A stretch of DNA of 64,000 nucleotides from Aquabacterium parvum (GCF_001447195.1 NZ_LFRI01000174.1:29428-93427); one strand, 5' to 3'. Numbered from the stretch's first letter, positions 51,947-60,942 are shown. Notes: a model not told the origin generated them from the letters alone. Numbers and translations: made by a program.

Positions 51947-53140
51947 ATGTCCCAAGCCACCCTGTCTCCCACGCCGGCTGCGCGCTGGTCCGACCCCAAG
52001 CGCTACCTCTGGCTGCTCGGGCCCGCCATCCCCCTGATCGGCGCCGCTGTGTTGGCCGGCTACTGGCAGACGCAGCAAAGCTGGCTGCTCTGGGTGGCCT
52101 TTGCCCTGGTGCACGCCGTGCTGCCGGTGCTCGACTGGCTGTTCGGCGAGGACGCTTCCAACCCCCCTGACAGCGCCCTGCAGGCGCTCGAGAACGACCG
52201 CTACTACAGCTGGGTGCTGTACGCCTTCGTGCCCATCCAGATCGCCGTGACCATCGGTGGCGCGGCCATGATCGCCCTGATCGACATGCCCTGGTACGAC
52301 ATGGTCGGCCTGGCCATCAGCGTGGGCGTGATCAATGGCATCGCCATCAACACCTCCCATGAGTTGGGTCACAAGAAGGACAAGCTCGATCGTTGGTTGG
52401 CTCGCATCTCGCTGGCGCCCACCTTCTACGGGCACTTCTACGTCGAGCACAACCGCGGTCACCACAAGAACGTGGCCACGCCCGAAGACCCGGCCACCTC
52501 GCGCTTTGGCGAATCGTTCTGGGCCTTCTGGCCGCGCACCGTGATCGGCAGCCTGCGTTCGGGCTGGGAGCTCGAAGCCGAGCGCCTCAAGCGCTTCAAC
52601 AAGGGCGTCTGGAGCACCGACAACGAGAACCTGCAATCGTGGGCGATGTCGGTGGTGCTGTTCGGTGGTCTGCTGATCGCCTTTGGTGTGGTGGTGCTGC
52701 CCTACCTGCTGATCCAGGCGGTGTACGGCTTCTCGCTGCTGGAGGTCGTGAACTACCTGGAGCACTACGGCCTGTTGCGCCGCAAGAACCCCGATGGCCG
52801 CTACGAGCGCTGCCAGCCCGAGCACTCGTGGAACAGCAACCACACGGTGACCAACCTGTTCCTCTACCACCTGCAGCGCCACAGCGATCACCACGCCAAC
52901 CCGACGCGCAAGTACCAGACCCTGCGCCACTTCGAAGACAGCCCGCAACTGCCCTCTGGCTACGCCGGCATGATCACGCTCGCGTACCTGACGCCGCTTT
53001 GGTTTGCCGTGATGAACAAGCGTGTGATCCGTCACTACAAGGGCGATCTGGAGCGCATCCAGTTCGCACCGAACAAGCGCGAGGACCTGATGAAGAAGTA
53101 CGCTTCGTTCGCGGCCGACGTGAAAGCAGGTCGCGCCTGA
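51947..53140 (+). CDS. alkB: Alkane 1-monooxygenase AlkB
   Basis: A 397-residue integral-membrane diiron oxygenase that hydroxylates medium-chain n-alkanes at C1. Six membrane helices are predicted. The His boxes are intact: NTSHELGHKKD, EHNRGHHKNVATPEDPA and LQRHSDHHAN, plus the NYLEHYGLLRRK signature. Start at 51947, preceded by AAGGAG. Electrons come from rubredoxin encoded 32 bp downstream; a rubredoxin reductase is not in the window. The fatty-acid ligase and dehydrogenases at 37-41.5 kb could process the products. Confidence 0.96.
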   Translation: MSQATLSPTPAARWSDPKRYLWLLGPAIPLIGAAVLAGYWQTQQSWLLWVAFALVHAVLPVLDWLFGEDASNPPDSALQALENDRYYSWVLYAFVPIQIAVTIGGAAMIALIDMPWYDMVGLAISVGVINGIAINTSHELGHKKDKLDRWLARISLAPTFYGHFYVEHNRGHHKNVATPEDPATSRFGESFWAFWPRTVIGSLRSGWELEAERLKRFNKGVWSTDNENLQSWAMSVVLFGGLLIAFGVVVLPYLLIQAVYGFSLLEVVNYLEHYGLLRRKNPDGRYERCQPEHSWNSNHTVTNLFLYHLQRHSDHHANPTRKYQTLRHFEDSPQLPSGYAGMITLAYLTPLWFAVMNKRVIRHYKGDLERIQFAPNKREDLMKKYASFAADVKAGRA

Positions 53141-53172
53141 TTCAGCAGACGGCACCGAGGAGAGCTGACAAC

Positions 53173-53343
53173 ATGAAATACCGCTGCCCCAATTGCGATC
53201 ACGTGTACGACGAAACCGCGGGTGACCCGCACGAAGGCTTCGCGCCGGGCACACCCTGGAAGCTGATCCCGGATGACTGGTCTTGCCCCGGTTGCGCGGT
53301 GCGCGACAAGGTGGACTTCGAGCCGGTGGGCGACGCCGGCTGA
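53173..53343 (+). CDS. Rubredoxin, AlkG-like
   Basis: A 56-residue rubredoxin. Two CxxC knuckles (CPNC near residue 5 and CPGC near 38) bind one iron; the PDDWSCPGC and the G-x-P-W-K-L-I-P-D-D-W phrase are typical for rubredoxins that serve AlkB. It is translated from an ATG with GAGGAGAG in front and is part of the alkB transcript, which ends at the terminator 20 bp later. It passes electrons from an NADH-rubredoxin reductase to AlkB. Confidence 0.95.
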   Translation: MKYRCPNCDHVYDETAGDPHEGFAPGTPWKLIPDDWSCPGCAVRDKVDFEPVGDAG

Positions 53344-53363
53344 AGGCCCGGGCCTCGATGAGT

Positions 53364-53394
53364 GAAAAGGGCTTCTGAACAGAAGCCCTTTTTT
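53364..53394. terminator. Bidirectional terminator between rubredoxin and mtgA
   Basis: AAAGGGCTTCT and AGAAGCCCTTT form an 11-bp stem around GAAC. T runs follow on both strands (TTTTTT on plus, TTTT on minus), so it can end both the alkB-rubredoxin transcript and the convergent mtgA operon. Confidence 0.9.
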
Positions 53395-54191
53395 CATGGC
53401 AGCTCGACCGAGCCCATGCGCGCCGCGATCGTGCCGGCGCGCCCGTTCACATACGGCGAGCGGGGTGATTTCTCGAAGCGCTTGGGCGCCGGCAGCATCA
53501 CCGCCAGCCGTGCGGCTTGAATGGGCGCCAGCCTGGCCGCGTCAACGCCGAAGTAGTGGTGCGACGCGGCTTGCGCGCCGAACACGCCTTCACCCCACTC
53601 CACGTTGTTGAGGTAGATGTCGAGGATGCGCTGCTTGCTCAGCAGGCCCTCGAGCATGAAGGTGATGGCGAACTCCTGGCCCTTGCGCAGGAAGTTGCGC
53701 TCGCTGCTGAGGAACAGGTTCTTGGCCAATTGCTGCGTGATGGTCGAGCCGCCGATGACCTTGGCCGTGACCTGGTTGACATCGGGTGTGGCTGGCTCCG
53801 GCCGGCCACGCTTGCGAGCGCGTTCCACCGCACGCTGGTGGCGGGCCATGGCGTCGGCGCGTTTTTTCTCGGCGCGGGCCTGTGCGGCGCTGTTTTTCTT
53901 CCAGGCGTTTTCCAGCGCGTCCCATTCGACCCCGTTGTGGTCGGCGAAGTTGGCGTCTTCCGAGGCGATGACGGCGCGGCGCAGGTTGTCAGAGACCTGC
54001 TCGCCTGGCACCCACTCCTGGGCCCAGGCCACGCGGCCTTCGGTGCGCAGGATGCGCGCGAACTCGCTGCGTTGAAAGGTGGTGGACTGCGGATCCAGCA
54101 CGTTCATCAGGGCGATGCGCGCCGCAAAGAAGATCTGCAGGCTCAGGCCGCTGAGCACGAGCAGCACGGTGATCCGCCAGACAGCGCGCAT
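53394..54191 (-). CDS. mtgA: Monofunctional peptidoglycan glycosyltransferase
   Basis: A 265-residue GT51 enzyme that polymerises lipid II glycan strands. One membrane helix (about 8-28), then the donor motif AVIASEDANFADHNGVEW (catalytic Glu), GGSTITQQLAKNLFLS, RKGQEFAITFMLEGLLSKQRILD-like (GLLSKQRILDIYLNNVEWG) and ARLAVMLPAP. About 40 Lys/Arg/Ala/Glu-rich residues (about 97-140) sit between the first two motifs, where classical MtgA has few. Start at 54191, after AAGGAA. Follows aroE by 25 bp. Confidence 0.93.
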   Translation of the reverse strand: MRAVWRITVLLVLSGLSLQIFFAARIALMNVLDPQSTTFQRSEFARILRTEGRVAWAQEWVPGEQVSDNLRRAVIASEDANFADHNGVEWDALENAWKKNSAAQARAEKKRADAMARHQRAVERARKRGRPEPATPDVNQVTAKVIGGSTITQQLAKNLFLSSERNFLRKGQEFAITFMLEGLLSKQRILDIYLNNVEWGEGVFGAQAASHHYFGVDAARLAPIQAARLAVMLPAPKRFEKSPRSPYVNGRAGTIAARMGSVELP

Positions 54192-54216
54192 CTTGGGGTT
54201 CCTTGGTTGGGAAGGC

Positions 54217-55077
54217 TCAGTGAGCCGAGGCCGTGTCGACCAGCGCGCGCATGTTCGCCAGCACAGGGGCGGTGTCGGGGCGGACACCGCGCCAGATGGC
54301 GAAGCTCTCCGCCGCTTGCTCGACCAGCATGCCCAGGCCGTCGCGGGCCACGGCGCCGTGCGAGCGAGCCCAGTCCAGGAAGGCTTGGGCGGCTGGGCCG
54401 TACATCATGTCCAGCGCCAGGCTGCCGGGCTTGAGCACCTCGGGGCCCACGGGCACGCCACTGCCGGCCAGGCTGGCTGCGGTGCCGTTGATGAACACGT
54501 CGAAACCAGTGCCGGCATCCGCCAGGCCCCTGGCACTGAGTTGAACGCCGTGCTTTGTCGCCCACTCGGCATGGCGGGCCACGATGGCTTGCGCCTTTTC
54601 AACCGTGCGATTGGCCATCACGATCTCGGCCGGGCGGGCTTCGATCAGCGGGCCGAGCACGCCAGCCGAAGCGCCACCCGCGCCCAGCAGCAGCACGCGC
54701 CGGCCTGCCAGGGGCACGCCGGCGTTGATGGTGATGTCGCGCACCAGGCCCACGCCGTCGGTGTTGTCGGCCAGCCAGCCGCCTTGTTCCGGCAGGTCGA
54801 AGCGCAGGGTGTTGGCAGCCTGCGCTAGCTCGGCGCGTGGGCTGCGGCGCCTGGCCAGCTCGAAGGCCTCGAACTTGAAGGGCACGGTCACGTTGCAGCC
54901 TTTGGCGCCAGCGGCGGCGAAGGCTTTCACTTCGGCGGCGAAGGCATCGAGCGGGCAGAGCAGTCGGCCGTAGTCCACGGCTTGGCCGGTTTGTTGCGCG
55001 AAGAGGCAGTGAATGTGCGGCGAGCGGCTGTGGGCCACGGGGTTGCCGGCGACGGCGTAGCGGTCGGGGGCGGTCAT
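54217..55077 (-). CDS. aroE: Shikimate dehydrogenase
   Basis: A 286-residue NADPH enzyme of the shikimate pathway. Substrate site: [16 protein letters not shown] near the N-terminus and [13 protein letters not shown] with the catalytic Lys; DNTDGVGL follows. The NADP motif is [31 protein letters not shown] is close to the C-terminus. It lies between the TonB-like gene (12 bp before it) and mtgA. All expected residues are present. Confidence 0.96.
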   Translation of the reverse strand: MTAPDRYAVAGNPVAHSRSPHIHCLFAQQTGQAVDYGRLLCPLDAFAAEVKAFAAAGAKGCNVTVPFKFEAFELARRRSPRAELAQAANTLRFDLPEQGGWLADNTDGVGLVRDITINAGVPLAGRRVLLLGAGGASAGVLGPLIEARPAEIVMANRTVEKAQAIVARHAEWATKHGVQLSARGLADAGTGFDVFINGTAASLAGSGVPVGPEVLKPGSLALDMMYGPAAQAFLDWARSHGAVARDGLGMLVEQAAESFAIWRGVRPDTAPVLANMRALVDTASAH

Positions 55078-55089
55078 GTGCGAGTCAGG

Positions 55090-56007
55090 TCAGGGCTGGG
55101 GAGCGGGTTGGGTCGAGCCGGGGTTCGCGGCCTGGGTGGTGGCTTCGAAGCCGGCTTCGCGCGTGAAGCGAAAGCGCGAGGTGATGAGGATGAGGTCGTG
55201 GCCCGCGCTGACCTCGGGTGGCACGGGCTCGAACTGCCCCATGCGCAGCACGATGGCGCGCGCTCGTTTGTCGAGCACGGGCTTGCCGGAGCCCTGCACC
55301 ACGATGGCATCGACCACCTTGCCGGCGCGGTTGATCCAGACCTCCATGATCAGCTCACCGTACAGCTTCTGACCGTTGTTGCTGGGGAATTGCTCGGTGC
55401 CTGCGCGCTCGACCCGGGTGCGAAAGGCGCTGTAGTACAGCGCGTCGGCCGACCTCAGCGTGGCGGGGCTGAGGTAGCGCTTCTTGGGCCGGGCGTTTTC
55501 TTCCTGGATGCGCTTTTCCAGCTCGGCCAGCAGCTTGGTGAGCTGACGGCGCTTTTCTTCTTCGGCGCGCGCCAGCTCGGTTTGCGAGGGGTTGCGCGGC
55601 TGGGGCGGCGGCAGGGCGGCCAGCTCGTCTCGCATCTGGGCCAGCAGTTGCTGCTGCTCGCGCTGCATCTGGTCGATCATGCGCGCGGTCTGCTCCAGCG
55701 ACTCGCCGATCTCGTTGGTGGGCGAGGGCGGCAAGGGCGAGGTGGCGCGGCGGTTGTCGGTGGCCTCGCCGCCGCCAGCCAGGTTCTGTTGCGCCAGGGC
55801 TTGGGCCTTGTCGGGCTTGGCCTCGCTGCCGGCGTTGACCAGGATGACTTCCAGGGGCGTGTCCTGGAAGGTGCGGTTGAAGCCTTCCGGGTCGATGAAG
55901 CGAAAGCCGAACAGTGCTGCGTGCACCGCCACGGACACGCCGAGGCAGGCCTGCAGCAGGCTGATGGACTTCAGTGACTTCCAGAGGGCGGTCAGGCGGC
56001 TGGGCAT
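55090..56007 (-). CDS. TonB-like energy transducer protein
   Basis: A 305-residue protein with an N-terminal membrane anchor (about 16-36, LLQACLGVSVAVHAALFGF), a long Pro- and Gln/Glu-rich periplasmic coiled-coil region (about 90-190), and a C-terminal TonB domain (about 200-285, LYGELIMEVWINRAGKVVDAIVV, given here as IMEVWINRAGKVVDA). It probably carries energy from ExbBD-type motors to outer-membrane receptors, though exbB and exbD are not near, or has a scaffold role. It follows the RNB gene by about 65 bp and precedes aroE. Confidence 0.8.
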   Translation of the reverse strand: MPSRLTALWKSLKSISLLQACLGVSVAVHAALFGFRFIDPEGFNRTFQDTPLEVILVNAGSEAKPDKAQALAQQNLAGGGEATDNRRATSPLPPSPTNEIGESLEQTARMIDQMQREQQQLLAQMRDELAALPPPQPRNPSQTELARAEEEKRRQLTKLLAELEKRIQEENARPKKRYLSPATLRSADALYYSAFRTRVERAGTEQFPSNNGQKLYGELIMEVWINRAGKVVDAIVVQGSGKPVLDKRARAIVLRMGQFEPVPPEVSAGHDLILITSRFRFTREAGFEATTQAANPGSTQPAPQP

Positions 56008-56073
56008 CTCGGCTTGGGGCGTTGTGGCGCGTGATTCGGTTGCGCCTGCCGGCGCATGGGAGTCGGGGCCCGG

Positions 56074-58164
56074 TCAGGCCGCCGCGCCCCCTGTACTGCC
56101 CTGTGGTGCGCTGGCGGCTTCGCCCGGTTCCGCATCGGCCAGGTCGATGGCCAGCGTCAGCGGTCCCGCATTGTCCAGCACCTCGGTGTCGTCCTCGTCT
56201 CCGGCATCACCCTGGGGTGCCTCGCCTGCCTCGGCCTCGTCCAGGCGCGCGATCACGCTGGCGTGCACGTCCAGGGTCAGCAGGTCAACACCGGTGATGC
56301 GCACGCGCACCTTGGCGTGGCGCGGCAGCGAGTCGGCACCGATGGCCTTGAAGACCAGGGGCAGGGTGTCGGCGCGCACCAGGCCGTTGACCATGACGGC
56401 GGCATCGAGCTCGGTGATGCCGGCCTGGCCCAGGTGCTTGATCGTCCAGTAGCGCTCCATGCTCGACTGGAAGCCGTTGTAGGCGCTGTAGGCCCCATCG
56501 AAGTTGGAGATGATGGCGAACAGCTCGGCGTCTTTCGGCTTGAACGGCGCCACCAGGGCGGCTGTGCGGCCATTCTTCGCGCAGGCGATGATCTGCCACT
56601 GGTTGACCAGGTCGACGTAGCGGCGCAGCGGCGAGGTGGCCCAGGTGTACTGCGCCACGCCCATGCCGGCGTGCGGCAGGGCCTTGGTGCCCATGCGCAC
56701 CTTGATGCCGGGCGCCAGGCTCGCCTGGCTGCGGTAGATGCCGGGCACGCCGAGTTCGGCCAGCCAGCCGCCCCAGGTGCTGTTGGCCAGGATCATGGCT
56801 TCGGCCACGATCAGGTCGAGCGCGGAGCCGCGTGCGCGGGTGCCGATGATCACCTGTTCGTCGCCCTGCGGCTCGATGCCGTCGCTCATCGTGTTCTCGC
56901 CATTGGCGCTGATGAGTTTGAAGCTGTAGTCCGGGCGGTTGAAGTTCTCGGGCTTGCCGCGCACGACCTCGCGCTGGGCCTTGAGGTGCTTGGCCAGGCG
57001 GAAGGCGAAGGCCAGCTCGGGCGCGAAGGCGTAGTCGGCCGGGGCCTCGCCGCTGAGCGTGGCGTCGGTGATGACGCCATCGAGCTGGTCGTGGCGCAGG
57101 TTGGCGGCGATCGGCACGCGCTCGAGCTTCGTTTCGCTGGTTTTGACTTCCAGCGTGGCTTCGTCGAACGTCACGTACAGCGAGACGGCGGGGCAGTCAC
57201 GCCCTTCGATCAGCGTGTAGGCCTGCACCACGCTGTCGGGCAGCATGGTGATCTTGTGACCGGGCATGTAGACGGTGGACATCCGCGCGCGACCAAGCTG
57301 GTCAACCGGCGTGCCCGGCGCGATGGCCAGGCCCGGTGCGGCGATGTGTATGCCGTAGGTGACGCTGCCCGTGCCCAGGCCTTGCACCGACAGCGCATCG
57401 TCGATCTCGGTGGTCATCGAGTCGTCGATGGAGAAGGCCTTGACCGCAGCCAGGGGCAACTCGTCCTTGACCGGAGGTGCCTCCAGGGCCGGGAAGCCCA
57501 CTCCCTTGGGGAAGTGCTCGAACAGGAAGCGCTTGAAGTGGAACTGGTAGGGGCTGTCGATGGCGCCGGCGTCTTTCAGCAGGTCGAGCGGGGCGCGCTG
57601 CGTGGCCTTGGCGGCCTCGACCACGGCCTTGTAGGCCGGGCCGTTCTTGTCGGGCTTGAAGAGGATCTTGTAGAGCTCTTCCTTGATGGCGGGGGGGCAG
57701 GTGCCGGCGGCCAGCTCTTTGGCCCATTGCTCGATCTGCAGGGCTTGCTGTTTCTTGCGCTCGATGGCGGCCAGGGCCTGCTTGAGGATGTCTTCGGGCG
57801 CCTTCTTGAAGCGCCCCTTGCCACGGCGGTGGAAATAGTGCGGCGCCTCGAACAGGCGCATCAGCATGGCGGCTTGCTGCACGGCGTCGGCCGATTCGCT
57901 GAAGTACTCGCGGGCCAGCTCGTCAAAACCGAAGTCTTCGGCCGGGGCGACCTCCCAGATCAGGTCCAGGTCGATGTCTGTCGACTGGGCGGCGGCCTGG
58001 GCCAGCAGCTCGGCCGGGGCCGGCTTGGCGAATTTCAGCAGCACGTTGGCGGCCTTGGCCTTCACGCGTTTGCCGGAGTCGAGCTCGATCTGCATCGAGG
58101 CGTCGGCTTCGGACATCACGCGGCCTGCCAGGAATTTGCCGGCGTCGTCGAACAGGGCGTACAT
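56074..58164 (-). CDS. RNB-domain exoribonuclease (RNase II/R family)
   Basis: A 696-residue 3'-5' exoribonuclease. The RNB signature is AFSIDDSMTTEIDDALSV (Asp cluster for Mg); GIHIAAPGLAIAPGTPVDQLG and MYMPGHKITMLPDSV (as seen TVYMPGHKITMLPDSV) follow; the C-terminal part YTWATSPLRRYVDLVNQWQ and a possible S1 region (about 590-640) are seen. The N-terminal cold-shock-like part begins MYALFDDAGKFLAG; I prefer this Met at 58164 over one 34 codons earlier, as the extension is Arg/Pro-rich and unlike the family. A Gly/Ala/Glu-rich acidic tail ends it. RNase II- or R-like substrate choice is not clear. Confidence 0.9.
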   Translation of the reverse strand: MYALFDDAGKFLAGRVMSEADASMQIELDSGKRVKAKAANVLLKFAKPAPAELLAQAAAQSTDIDLDLIWEVAPAEDFGFDELAREYFSESADAVQQAAMLMRLFEAPHYFHRRGKGRFKKAPEDILKQALAAIERKKQQALQIEQWAKELAAGTCPPAIKEELYKILFKPDKNGPAYKAVVEAAKATQRAPLDLLKDAGAIDSPYQFHFKRFLFEHFPKGVGFPALEAPPVKDELPLAAVKAFSIDDSMTTEIDDALSVQGLGTGSVTYGIHIAAPGLAIAPGTPVDQLGRARMSTVYMPGHKITMLPDSVVQAYTLIEGRDCPAVSLYVTFDEATLEVKTSETKLERVPIAANLRHDQLDGVITDATLSGEAPADYAFAPELAFAFRLAKHLKAQREVVRGKPENFNRPDYSFKLISANGENTMSDGIEPQGDEQVIIGTRARGSALDLIVAEAMILANSTWGGWLAELGVPGIYRSQASLAPGIKVRMGTKALPHAGMGVAQYTWATSPLRRYVDLVNQWQIIACAKNGRTAALVAPFKPKDAELFAIISNFDGAYSAYNGFQSSMERYWTIKHLGQAGITELDAAVMVNGLVRADTLPLVFKAIGADSLPRHAKVRVRITGVDLLTLDVHASVIARLDEAEAGEAPQGDAGDEDDTEVLDNAGPLTLAIDLADAEPGEAASAPQGSTGGAAA

Positions 58165-58435
58165 GGGGGATCGGGGTCTGGAGCGTTTTCGGTGCGCGAT
58201 TGTCCCACTTCGGGGCTGGGCGCCCGAGCCCGGCGGGCAGGCCCCGGTTGCAGGCGCCGTGCGCATGGTGAAAAACCCTCACAGCGCGATGCACTTTGGA
58301 CGGGTTGGGGGTGCCCAAAAGACCATGGTCGTGTGAGAATTAAGTCACAGATGCGGTGGTGAGCAATTTGTGGCCTTTGACAAGGCTCGTTTGCCCCCGG
58401 ACGACGCATCGCGTCCCACTTTGGAGGTCTTCACC

Positions 58436-58645
58436 ATGAAATTTGTTTTTGTTGCCGCAGCCCTGGCTGCTGCCGTGTCTTCTCCCGCCGCGTTCGCGAC
58501 TCAGCAACTGGATCCGAATGTGGTCGCGGCTCAGGGCAACCTGCCGGTGGTCTCGCCGGTGCCCGAGGCCGACACCTGGGCCATGCTGGTCGCCGGCGTT
58601 GCCGTGGTGGGTGGCGTGCTGCTGCGCCGTCGCAACAAGAAGTGA
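58436..58645 (+). CDS. Very short PEP-CTERM sorting-signal protein
   Basis: A 69-residue secreted protein. A signal peptide (about 1-21, MKFVFVAAALAAAVSSPAAFA) is followed by only about 20 residues (QQLDPNVVAAQGNLPVVS) and then the PEP-CTERM tail VPEADTWAMLVAGVAVVGG with LLRRRNKK at the end. The VPEADTW/YAM variant is common in Burkholderiales. Exosortase would cleave near PEP and attach or release the tiny mature peptide. Its job is unknown; no exosortase or glycan cluster is in the window. Preceded by TTGGAGG; followed by a terminator. Confidence 0.85.
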   Translation: MKFVFVAAALAAAVSSPAAFATQQLDPNVVAAQGNLPVVSPVPEADTWAMLVAGVAVVGGVLLRRRNKK

Positions 58646-58694
58646 TGTGCGGCGGGCTTGGCCCCGCCTGAGGCGAGTGCCTCCGCATCGAAGC

Positions 58695-58721
58695 AAACGG
58701 GCCCGAGTGGCCCGTTTTTTT
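58695..58721 (+). terminator. Terminator after the PEP-CTERM gene
   Basis: AAACGGGCC and GGCCCGTTT form a 9-bp stem around CGAGT-type loop bases, followed by seven T on the plus strand. Lies about 50 bp past the PEP-CTERM stop. Confidence 0.85.
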
Positions 58722-58731
58722 GGGCTTGATT

Positions 58732-59364
58732 TCAGTGGAACAGCCAGCGCATGAGCAGGGGCAGGTGCTCATCGAAATCGCTGACGGCGTGGTCGCTGCC
58801 ATCGAGCAGGTGGATGCGCGCACCCTGGTAATGGCTGACCATTTCTCGCCAATCCAGCACCTCGTCGCCCTCGGCGATCAGGGCCCAGCAGCGCTCCGGG
58901 TGGTCGATGGGGTAGGGGTCGAGCGCGCGGAACTGCTCGATGAATTCTTCGCGGAAGAAGAACCGGGCTTCGGGGTCGTGGAAAGAAGACTGCTCGCCGA
59001 TGTGGCGGGCCAGGTCACGCGCGGGTTGGACGGCCGGGTTGATCACGGCGAAGCGGCAGCCCCGCTCTCTGGCCAGCACCGTGGCATAGAAGCCCCCCAG
59101 CGATGAGCCGATGACGACCATCGATTCGGTGGGCCAGTGCTGGGTCAGCTCACGCAACTCGGCCATGGCCTGCTGGGGCGAAGGTGGCAGTTGCGGGCAG
59201 CACCAGATCAGCGCTTGCCCTTGGGCTTGCCGTGCTTGCACCTCGCGCGCCAGGCGCTGCGCCTTGAAGGACTTTGGCGAAGAGCGAAAGCCGTGAAGGT
59301 AGAGCAGGTGGGTGGGGGCGGAAGTCACCGGGGCATTGTCGCATCGGTGCCTGAAGCTGGCCAT
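58732..59364 (-). CDS. YqiA/YcfP-family alpha/beta hydrolase (esterase)
   Basis: A 210-residue hydrolase. The oxyanion phrase LLYLHGFRSSPKSFK is near the start, the nucleophile elbow is GSSLGGFYA (Ser near residue 94), and the likely acid and base are in AEGDEVLD and DGSDHAVSDF. This pattern is the UPF0227 family to which E. coli YqiA, an esterase, belongs. I chose the ATG at 59364 because GGAGG lies 9 bp upstream; a GTG 12 codons further in is the other choice. No linked partner genes. Confidence 0.85.
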   Translation of the reverse strand: MASFRHRCDNAPVTSAPTHLLYLHGFRSSPKSFKAQRLAREVQARQAQGQALIWCCPQLPPSPQQAMAELRELTQHWPTESMVVIGSSLGGFYATVLARERGCRFAVINPAVQPARDLARHIGEQSSFHDPEARFFFREEFIEQFRALDPYPIDHPERCWALIAEGDEVLDWREMVSHYQGARIHLLDGSDHAVSDFDEHLPLLMRWLFH

Positions 59365-59429
59365 GCGGCACCGCCTCCCCCCCAAAAAAACCCACAGGGT
59401 CTTGGCCTGGCTGTTGTGAGGGGCGGCGC

Positions 59430-60588
59430 TCAGTCGGCGCTGAACTGCTCGATCGCCTGGCGGCCCAGGAAGGGGTGGTCGCTGAAGAAGCCGTCCATGC
59501 CCAGGTTCAGGAAGGCCTTGATCTGGCCGGCCAGGTCGCCCAGGTCGGCGGGGTTGGCGCTGCTGTCGAACTCGTTGGGCAGGAAGATGTTTTCAGCGCG
59601 GAAGGTCCAGCCGTGCACGATCAGGCCGGCGGCGTGGGCGTCCTGCACCAGCGAGGTGGGGGTGCCCAGGCGACCCGACACCAAGGGGATCATCAGGCTG
59701 GTGTTGGCGCCGATGCCGCTGGCGTAGCGGGCGATCTCCTTGAGGCCCTCGGGCTTGGCCAGGTCGGCGTAGCTGCGCGCGTCGCCCTTGATGACGAAAT
59801 CGTAGGGCTTGCCGGAGGCGCTGAGCAGCTGGACCAGGGGCACGCGGGTCTTCTTGGCCAGGTCCTGCAGGTTGCTGACCTCGAAGGATTGGATGAACAC
59901 CGGTGAGGTCTTGAAGCGATAGCCGTGTTTGTGCAGCGTGCGCACCAGCGGCTCTTCCAGCGACAGGCCGATGCCATCGAAGTAGGTGGGGTGCTTGGTC
60001 TCGGGGTAGACGCCGATGGGCTTGACCTTCAGCGCGGCCTTCCAGCCGCCCTTGGCCAGCGCCTGCTGATGGCGACGCTCGTTGGCTTGGGCGACCAGTT
60101 GCAGCACTTCCTCGAAGGTGGGCACTTCGAGCATGTTGTCGAAGCGGGTGTTCGCGGTGCGCAGCTGGGGCAGGCGCTCGCGGGCGCGCAGGGTTTTGAG
60201 CTCGGCCAGGGTGAAGTCTTCGGTGACACCAGCCGGTGATGCTCACGCCGTCGATCAGCTTGGTGGTCTTGCGGTCGGCGAATTCGGGCCGGTCGGCCAC
60301 GTCGGTGGTGGCTTCCTTGATGGCGCCCGAGGCGTCGACGATGGCGATGGCGTTTTCGTGGCGGGCGACCAGCACGCCGTCCTTGGTGCTCACCAGGTCG
60401 GGCTCGACGTAGTCGGCGCCTTGTTCGATGGCCAGCCAGTAGGCGGCCAGGGTGTGCTCAGGCACGTAGCCGGAGGCGCCGCGTTGGGCGATCAGCAGGG
60501 GCTTGGCGGCTGCGGGCTGGTGGGCGCCGTGGTGAGCCGACTCGGTGGCGGTGGCGGCGGTGTGGGCGCTCAGGGTGCGGACGAACAT
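59430..60588 (-). pseudogene. glpQ: Glycerophosphodiester phosphodiesterase, frameshifted
   Basis: The reading frame starts at the ATG at 60588 (AAGGAG in front) and encodes the GDPD start [16 protein letters not shown] and [16 protein letters not shown], up to [11 protein letters not shown]. One extra base near 60228 then shifts the frame: TGGTGTCACC is read W-C-H, while one base less gives W-V-T-E-D-F-T. The rest of the protein ([57 protein letters not shown]) continues in the other frame to 59430. Also the family's HRG catalytic His reads QRG here (CAA for CAC/CAT). Both faults point to a dead gene, unless the base is a sequence error. Whole length would be about 385 residues. Confidence 0.85.
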
Positions 60589-60786
60589 CTCTGGGGACTC
60601 CTTGGGGTGTTGGGCAGTAACGAGTGTTTGACTTGAACCGGAGATCAGGCTATGGGTGCCAGATGAATGCGGTGTGACGAACGCGTGCTTTGGCTGCAAG
60701 GGCGAATTCGTGTCTGTAGCGGGGTTGACGCGTGCAGCGCTGATCACTAGGATCTGACGCATATCACAATCAAATAGGGTGGTGCG

Positions 60787-60942
60787 ATGACCATGTCTGC
60801 ATGGATGGCGCGCGGTGTTGCCGCGTGCGTGATCGGTTTAGGCTCGGTGTCAGCGGCATGTCATGCTGCACCCTTGCAGCAAACGACCGTCGAAGATCGA
60901 AGATCGAAGAGCGCCGAGTGCTCAGTCGATGTCTTTCACTGA
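60787..60942 (+). CDS. Signal-peptide leader frame of the C39-RHS gene (out of frame with body)
   Basis: From the ATG at 60787 (AGGGTGG in front) the frame encodes [20 protein letters not shown] and [18 protein letters not shown], a good secretory signal with a cleavage site near CHA-AP, then stops at 60940-60942. The body of the C39-RHS protein follows in the +1 frame. The two frames cross inside the CGAAGAT tandem repeat (60891-60910). Removing one 7-bp copy would read through without a stop into [20 protein letters not shown]. So this is the true 5' end of the large gene, now in the OFF frame, rather than a separate peptide gene. Confidence 0.7.
   Translation: MTMSAWMARGVAACVIGLGSVSAACHAAPLQQTTVEDRRSKSAECSVDVFH

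Noticed and set aside
56056..58362. Long plus-strand frame opposite the RNB gene
   Set aside because: Antisense shadow with no motifs; the RNB signatures on the minus strand are clear.
58375..58380. TTGACA as -35 of the PEP-CTERM gene
   Set aside because: No acceptable -10 element lies 16-18 bp downstream, and the following bases are GC-rich.
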